NCBI GenBank assembly: GCA_944391685.1
Contig: CALXUM010000009.1
Coordinates: 16,540 to 80,539 of the forward strand
DNA: 64,000 nt
DNA from: an uncultured Alphaproteobacteria bacterium
Lineage (GTDB): Bacteria; Pseudomonadota; Alphaproteobacteria; RF32; CAG-239
Direction: 5' to 3'
In this document: positions 42,938 through 53,471 of the stretch, piece by piece
How positions within the stretch are numbered: position 1 is the first letter of the stretch
Layout: every line of letters begins with the position of its first letter
Program-made: the position numbers and the translations under genes
Notes under the pieces: generated by a model
Told to the model about the DNA's origin: nothing
Database searches by the model: none
What the model saw: the letters and a program-made list of their open reading frames with translations, nothing else

Positions 42938-43847
42938 AGTTAAAGATATTGATGATGGGATAAGGCTTAACCGTTGGTTTTTAAAGTATTATCCGGATTT
43001 GAGTTTGGGGCATTTACAAAAACTTTTACGAACCAAGCAAATTAAAGTTGATGGAAAAAGAGCAGAAACTTCTTTGAAGTTGGTTGCGGGACAAGAAATC
43101 AGAATTCCTCCACTGAAGGAAGAAAAATCTATAAACTTATCTAAGAATATTATAGCCCAAAAGGATGCTGAATTTATAAAGTCATTAGTGATTTATAAGG
43201 ATCAGAACATTATTGTGCTAAATAAACCATCTGGAATTGCCGTACAAGGAGGAACTAATACCAAACGCCATATAGACGGGATGTTGGATGCTTTAAAATT
43301 TGATTTGGAAGAAGCCCCAAAATTAGTACATAGAATAGATAAAGAAACCAGCGGGGTTTTAGTTTTGGCAAGAACGAGAAAAAATGCAGAGCTGTTGACA
43401 AAAGCTTTTAGAGAAAGAGATTTGCATAAAATTTATTTGGCTCTGGTGAGAGGTAATCCACCTAAAGATGAAGGAGAGATTAAACTTTCGTTGGAAAAAA
43501 TTGGGGAAAAGTCAATCGTGAGTGATGAGGGTAAAAAAGCAATTACCCATTATAGAGTATTGGAAAAAGTCGGGGATAAGTTTGCTTTGGTTGAGGCAAG
43601 TCCTTTAAGCGGAAGGACGCATCAAATAAGAGCTCATTTGGAAGCAATAGGTTGTCCGATTGTTGGCGATGATAAATATTTTGGTAAAAGTAGGGCACAT
43701 TTTACTCAATTGAAAGATAAACTTTATTTGCATGCATACAAAATAGATTTATCGGAAATATATAATAAGATAAAAGAAATAAAAGCTCCATTGCCGGAGC
43801 ATTTTAGGCAAGCGTTTGATTGTTTGGGAATTGAGTTTAAGGAGTAA
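42918..43847 (+). CDS. rluC: RluC/RluD-family 23S rRNA pseudouridine synthase
   Basis: A 309-residue enzyme that isomerises uridines of 23S rRNA. An N-terminal S4 RNA-binding domain (LNRWFLKYYPDLSLGHLQKL and IKVDGKRAE) precedes the synthase domain. The catalytic Asp is in VHRIDKETSGVLVLARTRK near residue 140; the wording HRIDKETSG places it in the RluA/C/D group and, with the S4 domain, nearer RluC or RluD. GRTHQIRAHLEAIGCPIVGD is also diagnostic. The start overlaps the preceding gene by 20 bases. The asmA-like gene begins three bases after the stop. Confidence 0.9.
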   Translation: MVVELIKVKDIDDGIRLNRWFLKYYPDLSLGHLQKLLRTKQIKVDGKRAETSLKLVAGQEIRIPPLKEEKSINLSKNIIAQKDAEFIKSLVIYKDQNIIVLNKPSGIAVQGGTNTKRHIDGMLDALKFDLEEAPKLVHRIDKETSGVLVLARTRKNAELLTKAFRERDLHKIYLALVRGNPPKDEGEIKLSLEKIGEKSIVSDEGKKAITHYRVLEKVGDKFALVEASPLSGRTHQIRAHLEAIGCPIVGDDKYFGKSRAHFTQLKDKLYLHAYKIDLSEIYNKIKEIKAPLPEHFRQAFDCLGIEFKE

Positions 43848-43850
43848 TAA

Positions 43851-45953
43851 ATGAGAGTTGTAAAAGTTTTGGCATCGGTTGTCTTCAGTATAATTATAAT
43901 TATTGCAATCGTGGGCTATTTTGCCGTTCGTAATTTTGATCTGAATCAATATAAAGCTTATGCGGCAGATATAGTAGAAAAACAAATCGGCCGAAAGTTG
44001 GTTATTAACGGAGATGCAAGTTTAGGTATTTCTTTGGTGCCAACAATTATTATTAATGATGTCGAACTCTCAAATCCCGAATGGGCGGTTAATCCGCAAA
44101 TGGTTGAGTTAAGCCAGATAGAGGTCAAATTTGCAATTTTACCGTTGTTTAAAAAACAGGTGGTGATTGATAAAATTGCTTTGATAGGGCCCAAAGTTTA
44201 TCTTGAAAAAAATGCAAATGGTGATGCCAGTTGGGAATTTAAAACCGCATTAGTATCACCTACTATGGCACAAAAAGCGTCAACTAAATCAGTAGCCGAA
44301 GCTAATCCGGCAGCGGTTTTATTGGCGGGATTTGTGGCTAAAAACGTATCAATTGAAAACGGGTTGGTAGAGTATTATGATGCTAAAACAGATAAAAAAA
44401 CAAGTGCCAATATTAACAGCTTTTCAATGCAAATTCCCAGCCTTGATGATAAAATTAACTTATCTTTTGATGTTAATGTGAATGGTCAAGCTGTTAAAGG
44501 TGAGGCAAATGTAGGCTCAATTAATTCGTTTTTACAGGGTAAAGAGCCGTATCCGTTTGTATTAACGGCTGAGGCTTTAGGAATTGATTTGGAGGCAAAC
44601 GGTTCGGTAGCTGATGTTATGACATCTCCCAGTTATGCTGCAGCAATAAATTTATATAATCCGGCCGGAAACATGAATGCTCCGGAAACTACTCTTAAAA
44701 CCAGAATCGACGGTGATATAAATGAGTTGACGGCACATATTGAAACTTTGAATATTGTTAATAATGTAATTACGGGAAGTGCCAAAATTAATTGGAGTGG
44801 AAAACTACCAGATATTGTTGCCGATTTGCAAAGTGCAAAGATTAATTTGCTAAATTTTAGCCAGAACAGTAATTTTGCTTTTGTTTTACCAACTATAATC
44901 AGTGAAGCACAGGCAATAGAGGCGGTTCCTGATGAAAAAATTCCATTTGAGGCTTTGGAATATGTCAACGCTGATGCAAAAGTTAGGATCGGACAGTTAA
45001 TTATAGCTGACGGAATGCAAGCCGATAATGTGTCGATGGCTGCGGTTTTAAATAACGGGGTGCTTAATGTCAGCAAGTTAGATTTTGATTTTGGCGGCGG
45101 AAGTATTAATACAACGTTGTCTGCTAATGCCAAAACGCAAAATGTGGCTTTAACCGCGGTGAGCAAAAATATGTTGTTGCAAAATATTCATAAAGAATTC
45201 CAAATATCGGGAAACAATGACTTTGGTGTTATAAGCGGCGGAAAGTTGGATTTGGATGTTAATGTGTCAGGCAAAGGTGCAACTTGGAGGCAATTAGTGC
45301 AAAATATGAAAGGAACAACCATTGCAATAGTTGATAAATCTGTTTTGCAAACCGGATCATTACGGTTCTTGACAGGAAATTTTGTAACTCAGCTTCTGTC
45401 TACATTGAATATAGATACTAAAAAATCAAGAGAGCTTGATTTGACTTGTGCAGTGGTAAGAGCTGATATCAGTGGTGGAAAAGCTGTATTTCCGAATGGT
45501 ATTGCCATTAGCTCAAAACAATTAACTTTGGTAAGTGACGGAAATGTTAATTTAATAAATGAGGGTATTGATTTTACCATACAGCCGGCGATGAATAAAT
45601 TGGCCGATGCAAATATTACGCAAGCCTTGGCATCTTTTATTAAAATTGTCGGAACCATAAATGATCCAAAAATCAGAATAGATGATAAAGAGGCTATTAA
45701 AACTCTTATCGGAGTAGCTGCAACAGGAGGAGCTACTTATATAGGTTCTCAAATGTTGTTAGATGGGGATGGAAGTCCTTGCTATACGGCTTTGCAAGGA
45801 ACATCTTATGCATCTCGTTTTCCCAAACCTACAGGAGTTAAGGCTACGACTCAGGAAGTTTATAAGGATACGACTAAAAGAATAAATAATGATCTTACGG
45901 ATTTAAAAAATGCGGCACAAGGTTTTTTGAGAGCATTAAAAAACAGCAAATAA
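43851..45953 (+). CDS. AsmA-family envelope protein
   Basis: A 700-residue protein with one N-terminal membrane helix (about 6-27) and a long periplasmic body. The N-terminal phrase NQYKAYAADIVEKQIGRKLVI and then GDASLGISLVPTIIINDVEL-type sequence marks the AsmA domain (near 32-70). The C-terminal part (around 510-600) includes GSLRFLTGNFVTQLLSTL and INEGIDFTIQPAMNKLADAN-like sequence. AsmA-like proteins are thought to help carry lipids to the outer membrane. It follows rluC by three bases and precedes the ATP12 gene by a few bases, all on one transcript. Confidence 0.88.
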   Translation: MRVVKVLASVVFSIIIIIAIVGYFAVRNFDLNQYKAYAADIVEKQIGRKLVINGDASLGISLVPTIIINDVELSNPEWAVNPQMVELSQIEVKFAILPLFKKQVVIDKIALIGPKVYLEKNANGDASWEFKTALVSPTMAQKASTKSVAEANPAAVLLAGFVAKNVSIENGLVEYYDAKTDKKTSANINSFSMQIPSLDDKINLSFDVNVNGQAVKGEANVGSINSFLQGKEPYPFVLTAEALGIDLEANGSVADVMTSPSYAAAINLYNPAGNMNAPETTLKTRIDGDINELTAHIETLNIVNNVITGSAKINWSGKLPDIVADLQSAKINLLNFSQNSNFAFVLPTIISEAQAIEAVPDEKIPFEALEYVNADAKVRIGQLIIADGMQADNVSMAAVLNNGVLNVSKLDFDFGGGSINTTLSANAKTQNVALTAVSKNMLLQNIHKEFQISGNNDFGVISGGKLDLDVNVSGKGATWRQLVQNMKGTTIAIVDKSVLQTGSLRFLTGNFVTQLLSTLNIDTKKSRELDLTCAVVRADISGGKAVFPNGIAISSKQLTLVSDGNVNLINEGIDFTIQPAMNKLADANITQALASFIKIVGTINDPKIRIDDKEAIKTLIGVAATGGATYIGSQMLLDGDGSPCYTALQGTSYASRFPKPTGVKATTQEVYKDTTKRINNDLTDLKNAAQGFLRALKNSK

Positions 45954-45974
45954 TATTTGAACGGAGAGGGACTA

Positions 45975-46472
45975 ATGAGTAAAAGACTTGAGAAAGTAAC
46001 ACTTGAGATTGCCAAATATCGGGAAGATATTATTAAGCGGTTGATGAAGTATATAGAAACCGATGTGTTGTTGTTTTGGGGCGAAGATAAGGATTTAATA
46101 GCCTGTCAAGAGCAAAAATGGAAACCTTTGCTTGAATGGGCTAAAAAAGAGTTTGGGGCTAATTTTAAAGTTAGTCATGATTTGGAAGTTAAAGAAGAAA
46201 ATCAAAAAAGCGGATATCGTTTGAGAAACTTTTTGGAGCATTTATCAGACAAGGAATTAGCAGCATTTTATTTGGCGGCTTTGAATATGCGTTCGGTATT
46301 GATGGCAGCAGCTTTAGTAAAAGGGAAAATAACAGCCAAGCAAGCATATGAGGCTGCTTATTTGGAGGAGTTGTGGCAGGCTGAAAAATGGGGTGTTGAT
46401 GATGAAGCGGAGAAAAAACGCCAAGAACGTTACAAAGAACTAAAGGAAGTTGAAGATTTTTTGAAAAAATGA
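45975..46472 (+). CDS. Short ATP12-family F1-ATPase assembly chaperone
   Basis: ATP12 helps the alpha subunit of F1-ATPase to assemble and is largely limited to alphaproteobacteria and mitochondria. The 165-residue product matches the C-terminal helical part of the family: YIETDVLLFWGED, then QEQKWKPLLEWAKKEFGA and YLEELWQAEKWGVDDEAEK. The N-terminal domain of normal ATP12 (about 80 residues, with the LDGRPVRTP-type motif) is missing, and the start at 45975 after GAGAGG leaves no room for it. It may be a functional short form. It overlaps the acylphosphatase start by four bases. Confidence 0.78.
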   Translation: MSKRLEKVTLEIAKYREDIIKRLMKYIETDVLLFWGEDKDLIACQEQKWKPLLEWAKKEFGANFKVSHDLEVKEENQKSGYRLRNFLEHLSDKELAAFYLAALNMRSVLMAAALVKGKITAKQAYEAAYLEELWQAEKWGVDDEAEKKRQERYKELKEVEDFLKK

Positions 46473-46759
46473 AAAAAGAAGTTTTGATAAAGATTAAAGG
46501 TCGAGTTCAGGGAATCGGTTTTAGATACTGGGCAATAAAAAAAGCAAATGAGATAGGAGATATTTCCGGTTGGGTGCATAATGAGGCTGACGGAAGTGTT
46601 GAAATTATGATGCGAGGGGAAGAAGATAATATTGATAAGATGATTTTGGCTTGTCAAAAAGGTCCGATGTTGGCCCGGGTTGATAGTGTGGAATTTGTGG
46701 TCGGACGTATAAGCAGTTTTTTGCCGGAAATTGAAGAGGGAGTTTTTAAGAGGGTTTAA
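46469..46759 (+). CDS. acyP: Acylphosphatase
   Basis: A small enzyme hydrolysing acyl phosphates. Active-site Arg and Asn are visible in KGRVQGIGFRYWAIKKA (near residue 9-25) and SGWVHNEADGSVEI (near 36-48). At 96 residues it has the expected length. The start ATG overlaps the stop of the ATP12 gene (ATGA), so the two are translationally coupled. A terminator overlaps its last codons. Confidence 0.92.
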   Translation: MKKEVLIKIKGRVQGIGFRYWAIKKANEIGDISGWVHNEADGSVEIMMRGEEDNIDKMILACQKGPMLARVDSVEFVVGRISSFLPEIEEGVFKRV

Positions 46760-46776
46760 AAACTCCCTTTTTAGAT
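46738..46776 (+). terminator. Terminator overlapping the end of acyP
   Basis: GGGAGTTTTTAA (inside the last codons) pairs with TTAAAAACTCCC just after the stop, followed by a T-run. It closes the rarA to acyP run and faces the minus-strand U32 gene. Confidence 0.8.
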
Positions 46777-46779
46777 TTT

Positions 46780-48180
46780 TTAATTTTGAGAACAAAGCTG
46801 TTTAAATTCATCCTTTTTATGCTGAAGCAGCTCTTTATTTTGCGGCTGCAAATCAGCCGGTTTGCGAGCAACCGAGTATTGAGGAAGTTGTTTTTTTATT
46901 TCAGAGACAGGCCTTTCCCACACAGAAGGACGAAGGCGAATTTTTTTGCCTTGTCCGGCAGAAACACGAGGGGTTATTTCGCCGGTGTCTGCATCTTCAA
47001 ACTCGGTCAAAGTAAGACGGATGTTTTGCAAGCTTCCGGGAATAAGAAAATCAATAAACTCTCCGCTATTGATATAATTACGGATTTCAAAGATGGCATC
47101 ATCACCTTGCCACTCGACAATTGAGCCGGCAAAAAGCCAATCACCCAAGGTGCGGGTATATTCGTAGTTTTGGCTGATGTTGGTAAGTTTGCCATCATGG
47201 AAACCAAGACAATAACCACGATTTTGTAATGTGTTTAATTCATCCATATAGTCTTGCCAGTTCCAACTCCCGGGATTTTTATACCAGTCATCAATAGCTT
47301 TACGATATGCTCTGGCAACAATGGCTGCATAGTATTCAGTTTTGTTACGTCCTTCGACTTTGAGAGAATCAATGCCGATTTTTAGTAAATCATCAAGTCT
47401 GGGAAGCAGGCACATATCCTTAGAATTTAGAATATAACCACCATTTTCGTCTTCTACGATTTCAAAATATTCACCGGGGCGAAACTCTTCTTCCAGTAAA
47501 AATTCAAAGGCATTTTTGTTTTGATCATTGATTTCGATTTCTTTAATATTACCATCTTTAAGACGAAGGTGCAATTTGTAATGCCAACGGCAACAATGAG
47601 CACATTTGCCTTGGTTGGCACTGCGGTCAGCAAGATAATTTGAAATAAGGCAACGACCGGAATATGACATGCACATAGCTCCATGCATGAAAGTTTCAAG
47701 CAAAATATCAGGGCATTTTTGACGAATTTCACAGGCTTCTTCAAAAGTAACTTCTCGTCCCAAAACGCACAATTTTGCTCCTTGAGCCTGCCAAAATTTG
47801 ACAGCTTGCCAAGAGCAAATATTAGCTTGAGTGGAAACAAAAAGATTAAGTTCGGGAGCATGCTCTTTAACGAATTGAAAAACTCCGGGATCAGCAATTA
47901 AAACACCGTCAGGTTTCAGTTGTTGCAGGGTTTCAACAAAGGTTGGCAGTTTTTCAACATCACGATTATGCATGAAAAGATTTAGGGTTAGATAAATTTT
48001 TTTGCCATGTTCATGAACGAATTTGATGCCTTCTTCAAGCTCAGGTAATGAAAATTTTGATTGAGCTCTTAAGCACATGTCGGGGGTTCCGGCATAAACG
48101 GCATCAGCTCCGTATAAAATAGCTGTTTTTAATTTTACTAATGAACCAGCTGGTAGTAAAAGTTCAGCACGAGGTAACAT
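46780..48180 (-). CDS. U32-family peptidase/hydroxylase protein (TrhP/YegQ-like)
   Basis: A 466-residue U32-family protein. The N-terminal TIM-barrel start reads ELLLPAGSLVKLKTAILYGADAV-type sequence. The Cys-containing signature is HGAMCMSYSGRCLISNYLADR, then NQGKCAHCCRWHY (near residues 165-205), and the family phrase DSLKVEGRNKTEYYAA is present. The length and architecture fit TrhP (formerly YegQ), which hydroxylates U34 of tRNAs with a partner iron-sulfur enzyme, better than UbiU/UbiV or collagenase-like members. The DUF3108-like gene lies only three bases upstream on the same strand. Confidence 0.85.
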   Translation of the reverse strand: MLPRAELLLPAGSLVKLKTAILYGADAVYAGTPDMCLRAQSKFSLPELEEGIKFVHEHGKKIYLTLNLFMHNRDVEKLPTFVETLQQLKPDGVLIADPGVFQFVKEHAPELNLFVSTQANICSWQAVKFWQAQGAKLCVLGREVTFEEACEIRQKCPDILLETFMHGAMCMSYSGRCLISNYLADRSANQGKCAHCCRWHYKLHLRLKDGNIKEIEINDQNKNAFEFLLEEEFRPGEYFEIVEDENGGYILNSKDMCLLPRLDDLLKIGIDSLKVEGRNKTEYYAAIVARAYRKAIDDWYKNPGSWNWQDYMDELNTLQNRGYCLGFHDGKLTNISQNYEYTRTLGDWLFAGSIVEWQGDDAIFEIRNYINSGEFIDFLIPGSLQNIRLTLTEFEDADTGEITPRVSAGQGKKIRLRPSVWERPVSEIKKQLPQYSVARKPADLQPQNKELLQHKKDEFKQLCSQN

Positions 48181-48183
48181 ATT

Positions 48184-48960
48184 TTAATCCTTTATTTTAA
48201 CTTCGGTGGTATAAACATCAAGTGGGCCGAGAGGCGTCTTTTCAAGAGATATTCTGGCAATAAAAGGTTTTTGTTTTGCATCTTCCATAAGCCAAAAATA
48301 AACAGGACGATCAGAAGTGACTTTCCATAATAAGTCATCTCCTTTTGAATCCAATTTATCAATATGAAAAGAACATTTGGTCGCTTTGCCGGATATGTTT
48401 GAGTATTGATTAGGAATAAGCTCTTCTTGGCCTTCATCACGGAAAATTACATCAAAGCGACGTTTGCCGTCAAAAACACGCATACGAGAATCGCAAAATT
48501 TATAAATGCTGTATTGGCGGGCAAGTTCGGCAAAAACTGTTTGTAAATCTGTAGTATCCTGGTTTTCCGGTTTGTCAACTATAGTAACTTTTTTTTGATT
48601 GTCATTTTTACTACTGATGCGTTGGGTCGGTAAACCTTTTTCATTATAAATCAATTTTTTGGTACGGGTATTAAAACGTGATTTGGAAATGTAATGATAA
48701 TCAGAGGTTATAAAATCCTGTTGGTTGATTTTTCCTGATGTAAAGTAGTTAGCACGAAAAGGATAAAGAGTATCAAAAATACCAAAAGTTTCAGCTACAG
48801 ATTCAACCTTATAGGAATCAGGAGAAAGTGTATATGTAAATCCGGTTTTACTAGCTTCGAAAGGTCCTATTGTAACCATAAATTTGTGCTCAACGCTATA
48901 ACTAAAAGCATTGCTTACAAATGATAGGCAGAATAAAGGTAAAAGGTATAAAATTTTCAT
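48184..48960 (-). CDS. Periplasmic DUF3108-like protein
   Basis: A 258-residue protein with a signal peptide ending near NAFS. The mature part is beta-rich and shows the DUF3108-type sequence (YSVEHKFMVTIGPFEASKTG, FDTLYPFRANYFTSGK, DGKRRFDVIFRD). Members are outer-membrane-facing or periplasmic and largely uncharacterised. It sits directly upstream of the U32 gene on the minus strand and is divergent from ddl across a 69-base gap that should hold both promoters. Confidence 0.75.
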   Translation of the reverse strand: MKILYLLPLFCLSFVSNAFSYSVEHKFMVTIGPFEASKTGFTYTLSPDSYKVESVAETFGIFDTLYPFRANYFTSGKINQQDFITSDYHYISKSRFNTRTKKLIYNEKGLPTQRISSKNDNQKKVTIVDKPENQDTTDLQTVFAELARQYSIYKFCDSRMRVFDGKRRFDVIFRDEGQEELIPNQYSNISGKATKCSFHIDKLDSKGDDLLWKVTSDRPVYFWLMEDAKQKPFIARISLEKTPLGPLDVYTTEVKIKD

Positions 48961-49029
48961 GTTGTTTATTCTTTCTTTAAACTTTTGCCATACAATAGCA
49001 TAAAAAATTATAATTTAAAGGGTTTAATC

Positions 49030-49938
49030 ATGTCTAAAAAAGTTTTGGTTTTAATGGGTGGACTTTCAGCGGAAAGAGATGTTAGTTTAAGCTCGGGAAA
49101 AGATATTGTAAATGCTTTAAAATCTAAGGGATATAGGACGGTCGTCCATGATTTTAAAGATGTTTGGGAGCTTATAGATGTTATAAAGAAAGAAAAACCT
49201 GATGTTATCTTTAACGGCTTATATGGAAACTGGGGAGAAGACGGAGAAATTCAAGGCATGCTTGATTTAATGCAAATTCCGTATACTCACTCTGGTCTGA
49301 AGGCGTCGGCTATAGGTATGGATAAATATATTACTAAAATGGTTGCCAAAAGTTGTGGTATCAGAGTTGCTCCAAGTCAAAAAATGACAGCCAAAGAATT
49401 TTTACAACATGGAACAGTTATTCCAATGCCGTTTGTTGTTAAACCTGTTTGTGACGGTTCAAGCGTCGGGGTTTTTATAGTAAATAACCAAGAAGATTTG
49501 TTGAAAGTTAAATATAGAGATTTGGATAGAGAAATATTGGTGGAAAAATATATTCCTGGTCGAGAGCTGACGGTTATGTGTTTGGAAGATAAGGCTTATG
49601 TGGTTACAGAACTTAAAGCTAATGATGAATTTTATGATTATAAAGCCAAATATACCGATGGAGTTACTAAACATGTGTTGCCGGCAGAAATTCCTTATGA
49701 AGTTTCTGAAATTTGTAAAGCATATGCCGAAAAACTGCATCAACGCTTAGGATGCAATACAGTTTCAAGGGTTGATCTGCGTTATAATCCTGAAGATGGA
49801 GTAGTGTTGTTGGAAATTAATACTAATCCGGGAATGACTGCATTATCATTGGTGCCTGAACAAGCAAAATATGCCGGTATAAGTTATGAAGATTTGTGTG
49901 CAAAATTGGTTGAAAATGCAAAATGCAGGAAGATTTAG
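49030..49938 (+). CDS. ddl: D-alanine-D-alanine ligase
   Basis: Ddl joins two D-Ala for peptidoglycan precursors. ATP-grasp features are complete: VLMGGLSAERDVSLSSGK at the N-terminus, MDKYITKMVAKSCGI, FVVKPVCDGSSVGVFIV, and the Mg-binding EINTNPGMTALSLVPEQA near residue 268. I choose the ATG at 49030, which gives the standard N-terminus MSKKVLVLMGG and 302 residues. miaA follows after 12 bases, so they form one transcript. Confidence 0.96.
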   Translation: MSKKVLVLMGGLSAERDVSLSSGKDIVNALKSKGYRTVVHDFKDVWELIDVIKKEKPDVIFNGLYGNWGEDGEIQGMLDLMQIPYTHSGLKASAIGMDKYITKMVAKSCGIRVAPSQKMTAKEFLQHGTVIPMPFVVKPVCDGSSVGVFIVNNQEDLLKVKYRDLDREILVEKYIPGRELTVMCLEDKAYVVTELKANDEFYDYKAKYTDGVTKHVLPAEIPYEVSEICKAYAEKLHQRLGCNTVSRVDLRYNPEDGVVLLEINTNPGMTALSLVPEQAKYAGISYEDLCAKLVENAKCRKI

Positions 49939-49950
49939 TAAAAAGGTAAA

Positions 49951-50847
49951 ATGGCGGAAGTAAATAGAAATTCGGTAGTTGTTATTGCAGGGCCGACAGC
50001 ATCTGGAAAGTCGGCTTTGGCTTTGGACTGGGCTAAAAGGCAAAACGGAGTGATTATTAATGCCGATTCAATGCAGATTTATCAAAATTTAAAGATTTTA
50101 TCCGCAGCACCAACGGAAGAAGAAAAAAAACAAGTTGAGCATAAGTTATATGAAATTTATCCTCCTTCAAAAAGGGGAACAGTAGTTGATTGGCTCGATT
50201 TAGCAGAAAAAGAAATCAGAAAATGTTGGGAGGAAACAAAATTACCTATTGTTGTAGGTGGTACAGGGTTATATTTAGATAATCTTATTAACGGGACAAC
50301 CCCAATTCCTATGGTATCTTCTGAAATTCGAAAAGAAGTGGAAAAAGAAGCGGAAGCAGGGGTGAAAGAGCTATATGCGGTTTTACAAAAAGAAGATGGA
50401 TTAGCAGCAGCAATGTTGAATGCGGCAGATGTTACAAGGATTAAAAGGGCATTAGAAATTTTTAGGCAAACAGGAAAATCAATTGCAGAATGGTATAAAA
50501 TGCCGATGGTTAAAAAATTGCCGGAAGCAAAATTTTATGTGGTTAAAATTTTGCCTCCAGTAGATGAATTGGATGAGAAATGTTATGAACGTTTTGATAA
50601 AATGATTGCTTTAGGGGCTGAAGATGAGGTTAGAAATTTATTAGAACTTAAATTAGACAAACGTTTACCGGTAATGAAAATGCTTGGAGTACCTGAGTTG
50701 TCTGAATTTATAGAAGGAAAGTGTTATCTCGATGAGGCTGTAAATAAAGCCAAACTTCATACTCGTCAGTATGCTAAAAGACAGAGGACATGGTTTAGAA
50801 ATAAATTGAAGGCAGATAGAATTATTGATAAATGTTATGGTATATAA
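49951..50847 (+). CDS. miaA: tRNA dimethylallyltransferase
   Basis: MiaA adds an isopentenyl group to A37 of tRNAs reading U-initial codons. The P-loop is IAGPTASGKSALA, the DSxQ-type motif is INADSMQIYQNLKILSAAPT, and GGTGLYLDNLINGTTPIP and TRQYAKRQRTWFRNK complete the family pattern. Length is 298 residues. It follows ddl and precedes the rod-shape genes after a 97-base gap that probably carries the mreB promoter. Confidence 0.96.
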   Translation: MAEVNRNSVVVIAGPTASGKSALALDWAKRQNGVIINADSMQIYQNLKILSAAPTEEEKKQVEHKLYEIYPPSKRGTVVDWLDLAEKEIRKCWEETKLPIVVGGTGLYLDNLINGTTPIPMVSSEIRKEVEKEAEAGVKELYAVLQKEDGLAAAMLNAADVTRIKRALEIFRQTGKSIAEWYKMPMVKKLPEAKFYVVKILPPVDELDEKCYERFDKMIALGAEDEVRNLLELKLDKRLPVMKMLGVPELSEFIEGKCYLDEAVNKAKLHTRQYAKRQRTWFRNKLKADRIIDKCYGI

Positions 50848-50941
50848 TTTTTGATGTTAACAAAGTAATTAATTGTTGCACATCAGAGCAGAAGGTTATA
50901 AAAATCAAGTAATAACCAGTTTATTTTTTGTTGGAGATTAA

Positions 50942-51985
<1,044 letters not shown>

Positions 51986-52007
51986 ACATGGAAATAAGTT
52001 TGAGGGT

Positions 52008-52050
52008 AAACCGCAACGGTTATGATCTTAGCTCTTGCGGTTTGCTTTTT
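52008..52050 (+). terminator. Terminator or attenuator between mreB and mreC
   Basis: AAACCGCAA (52008-52016) pairs with TTGCGGTTT (52035-52043) and is followed by GCTTTTT. It lies in the 97-base gap before mreC and probably reduces read-through from mreB into the rest of the operon. Confidence 0.75.
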
Positions 52051-52082
52051 AAAGTTATCTTCTTTAAGCAGTCGGAGTTTTT

Positions 52083-52952
52083 ATGAAACGGCGGAGAAGT
52101 TTATATATTCATTTAAGTCATATAAGATTACTGGCCAAAAAATTTGCGCTGGTAATTTTGTTTATATCTGCATTTGCATTAATGCTTGTGAATAAAACCG
52201 ATACGATGATTATTGAAAAGACTTCTTCGGTTGCGACAGATGTTGTCTCGCCGGTGATTGATGTATTGGTAGTGCCGGCAAAATTAATTGCTAAAGTTTA
52301 TGATTATTTTCGTGATTTGAAACAAATTCATAAAGATAATATTCGCTTAAGAGAAGAAAATCGCAAACTTAATTTATTGTATGATAAATTTAAATCTTTG
52401 GAAATAGAGAATAAACTTTTAAGTGATTTACTTAATTATGTCACACCAAAAGAATCAGAATTTATTACAGCCAGAGTTATTGCTGAGGAAGGAGATGCTT
52501 TTTCTCATTCTATGATTGCGTATACCGGTGATAAAAAAGTGAAAAAAGGGCAGGTAGCTCTTTCGGATAAGGGAGTTGTCGGAAGGGTTGAAAATGTGGG
52601 TAAAGCTTATGCCAGAATTATACTGATTACGGATATTAACTCGAAGATTCCGGTAATGGTTGAAAAAACGAGAATTAGGGGAATTTTATCTGGTGATAAC
52701 ACTACAATGCCAAGGTTGGTCTTTATTCCTTTAGATGCAGCGATAAATGTGGGTGACAGGATTGTTACTTCCGGTGTTGCAGGTGTTTTTCCTGCCGGTT
52801 TGCCTATAGGAAAAGTTGTCAGTGTTAAGAAAAATGAGATAAGAGTTAAACCTTTTAGCTCTTTGGGACAATTAGAATATATTAAATTGGTTAATTACGG
52901 ATTGTCGGGTATTTTGGAAAATGATGAAGAAATATCAGAGGGCGGAAATTAG
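52083..52952 (+). CDS. mreC: Rod-shape-determining protein MreC
   Basis: MreC is a bitopic inner-membrane protein whose periplasmic part organises the elongation complex. The 289-residue protein has a transmembrane helix near residues 20-38, a coiled coil (KQIHKDNIRLREENRKLNLL), and then the beta domains, with GRVENVGKAYARIILITDINSKIPV-type sequence and RIVTSGVAGVFPAGLPIGKV. It is complete. mreD starts one base after its stop. Confidence 0.93.
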   Translation: MKRRRSLYIHLSHIRLLAKKFALVILFISAFALMLVNKTDTMIIEKTSSVATDVVSPVIDVLVVPAKLIAKVYDYFRDLKQIHKDNIRLREENRKLNLLYDKFKSLEIENKLLSDLLNYVTPKESEFITARVIAEEGDAFSHSMIAYTGDKKVKKGQVALSDKGVVGRVENVGKAYARIILITDINSKIPVMVEKTRIRGILSGDNTTMPRLVFIPLDAAINVGDRIVTSGVAGVFPAGLPIGKVVSVKKNEIRVKPFSSLGQLEYIKLVNYGLSGILENDEEISEGGN

Positions 52953-53471
52953 ATGAGTGAAGATTTAGATGAAAATATCACTTCCGTATTTCAGCGGACG
53001 CTGCCTTTGTTATCATCATTACTTTTGTTATTATTTTCTTATGTGCCGCTGGATTTTTCATTGTTAAATAATGTTAGGCCGGTTATAGGAATAAGTTGTG
53101 TCTATTTTTGGTTGATTCATCGTCCTGATTTGTTTAACTTGTGGTCAATTTATTTTTATGGCATGATTGATGATATAATAAGTGCATCACCGTTCGGTTC
53201 AAATATTTTGGCGATGTTGATTTTATATTTGTTAATCACTAATTTATCAAAATTTTTCAATGCCAAACCTTTTGTTGTTATGTGGTATGGTTTTGCGGCA
53301 ATAGCTTTAATTACAATGTTGTGTCGTTGGTTGGTGGTTTCTATTTATTATAGTCAATTTTTGCCTTTATCAATGCTGTTTTTCAGTTATATGGTAACGG
53401 TAGCGGCATATCCTTTTGTTTCTTTGTTGTTGGCGTTTGTACAAAATAATTTTATAGCGGATGATGACTGA
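52953..53471 (+). CDS. mreD: Rod-shape-determining protein MreD
   Basis: A 172-residue integral membrane protein with about five hydrophobic helices, little sequence signature but the correct length and position, between mreC and mrdA. The phrase YGMIDDIISASPFGSNILAM near residues 68-88 matches the family's conserved G-x-x-D-x-x-x-x-x-x-x-G loop. Its stop and the mrdA start share one base (TGATG). Confidence 0.85.
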   Translation: MSEDLDENITSVFQRTLPLLSSLLLLLFSYVPLDFSLLNNVRPVIGISCVYFWLIHRPDLFNLWSIYFYGMIDDIISASPFGSNILAMLILYLLITNLSKFFNAKPFVVMWYGFAAIALITMLCRWLVVSIYYSQFLPLSMLFFSYMVTVAAYPFVSLLLAFVQNNFIADDD

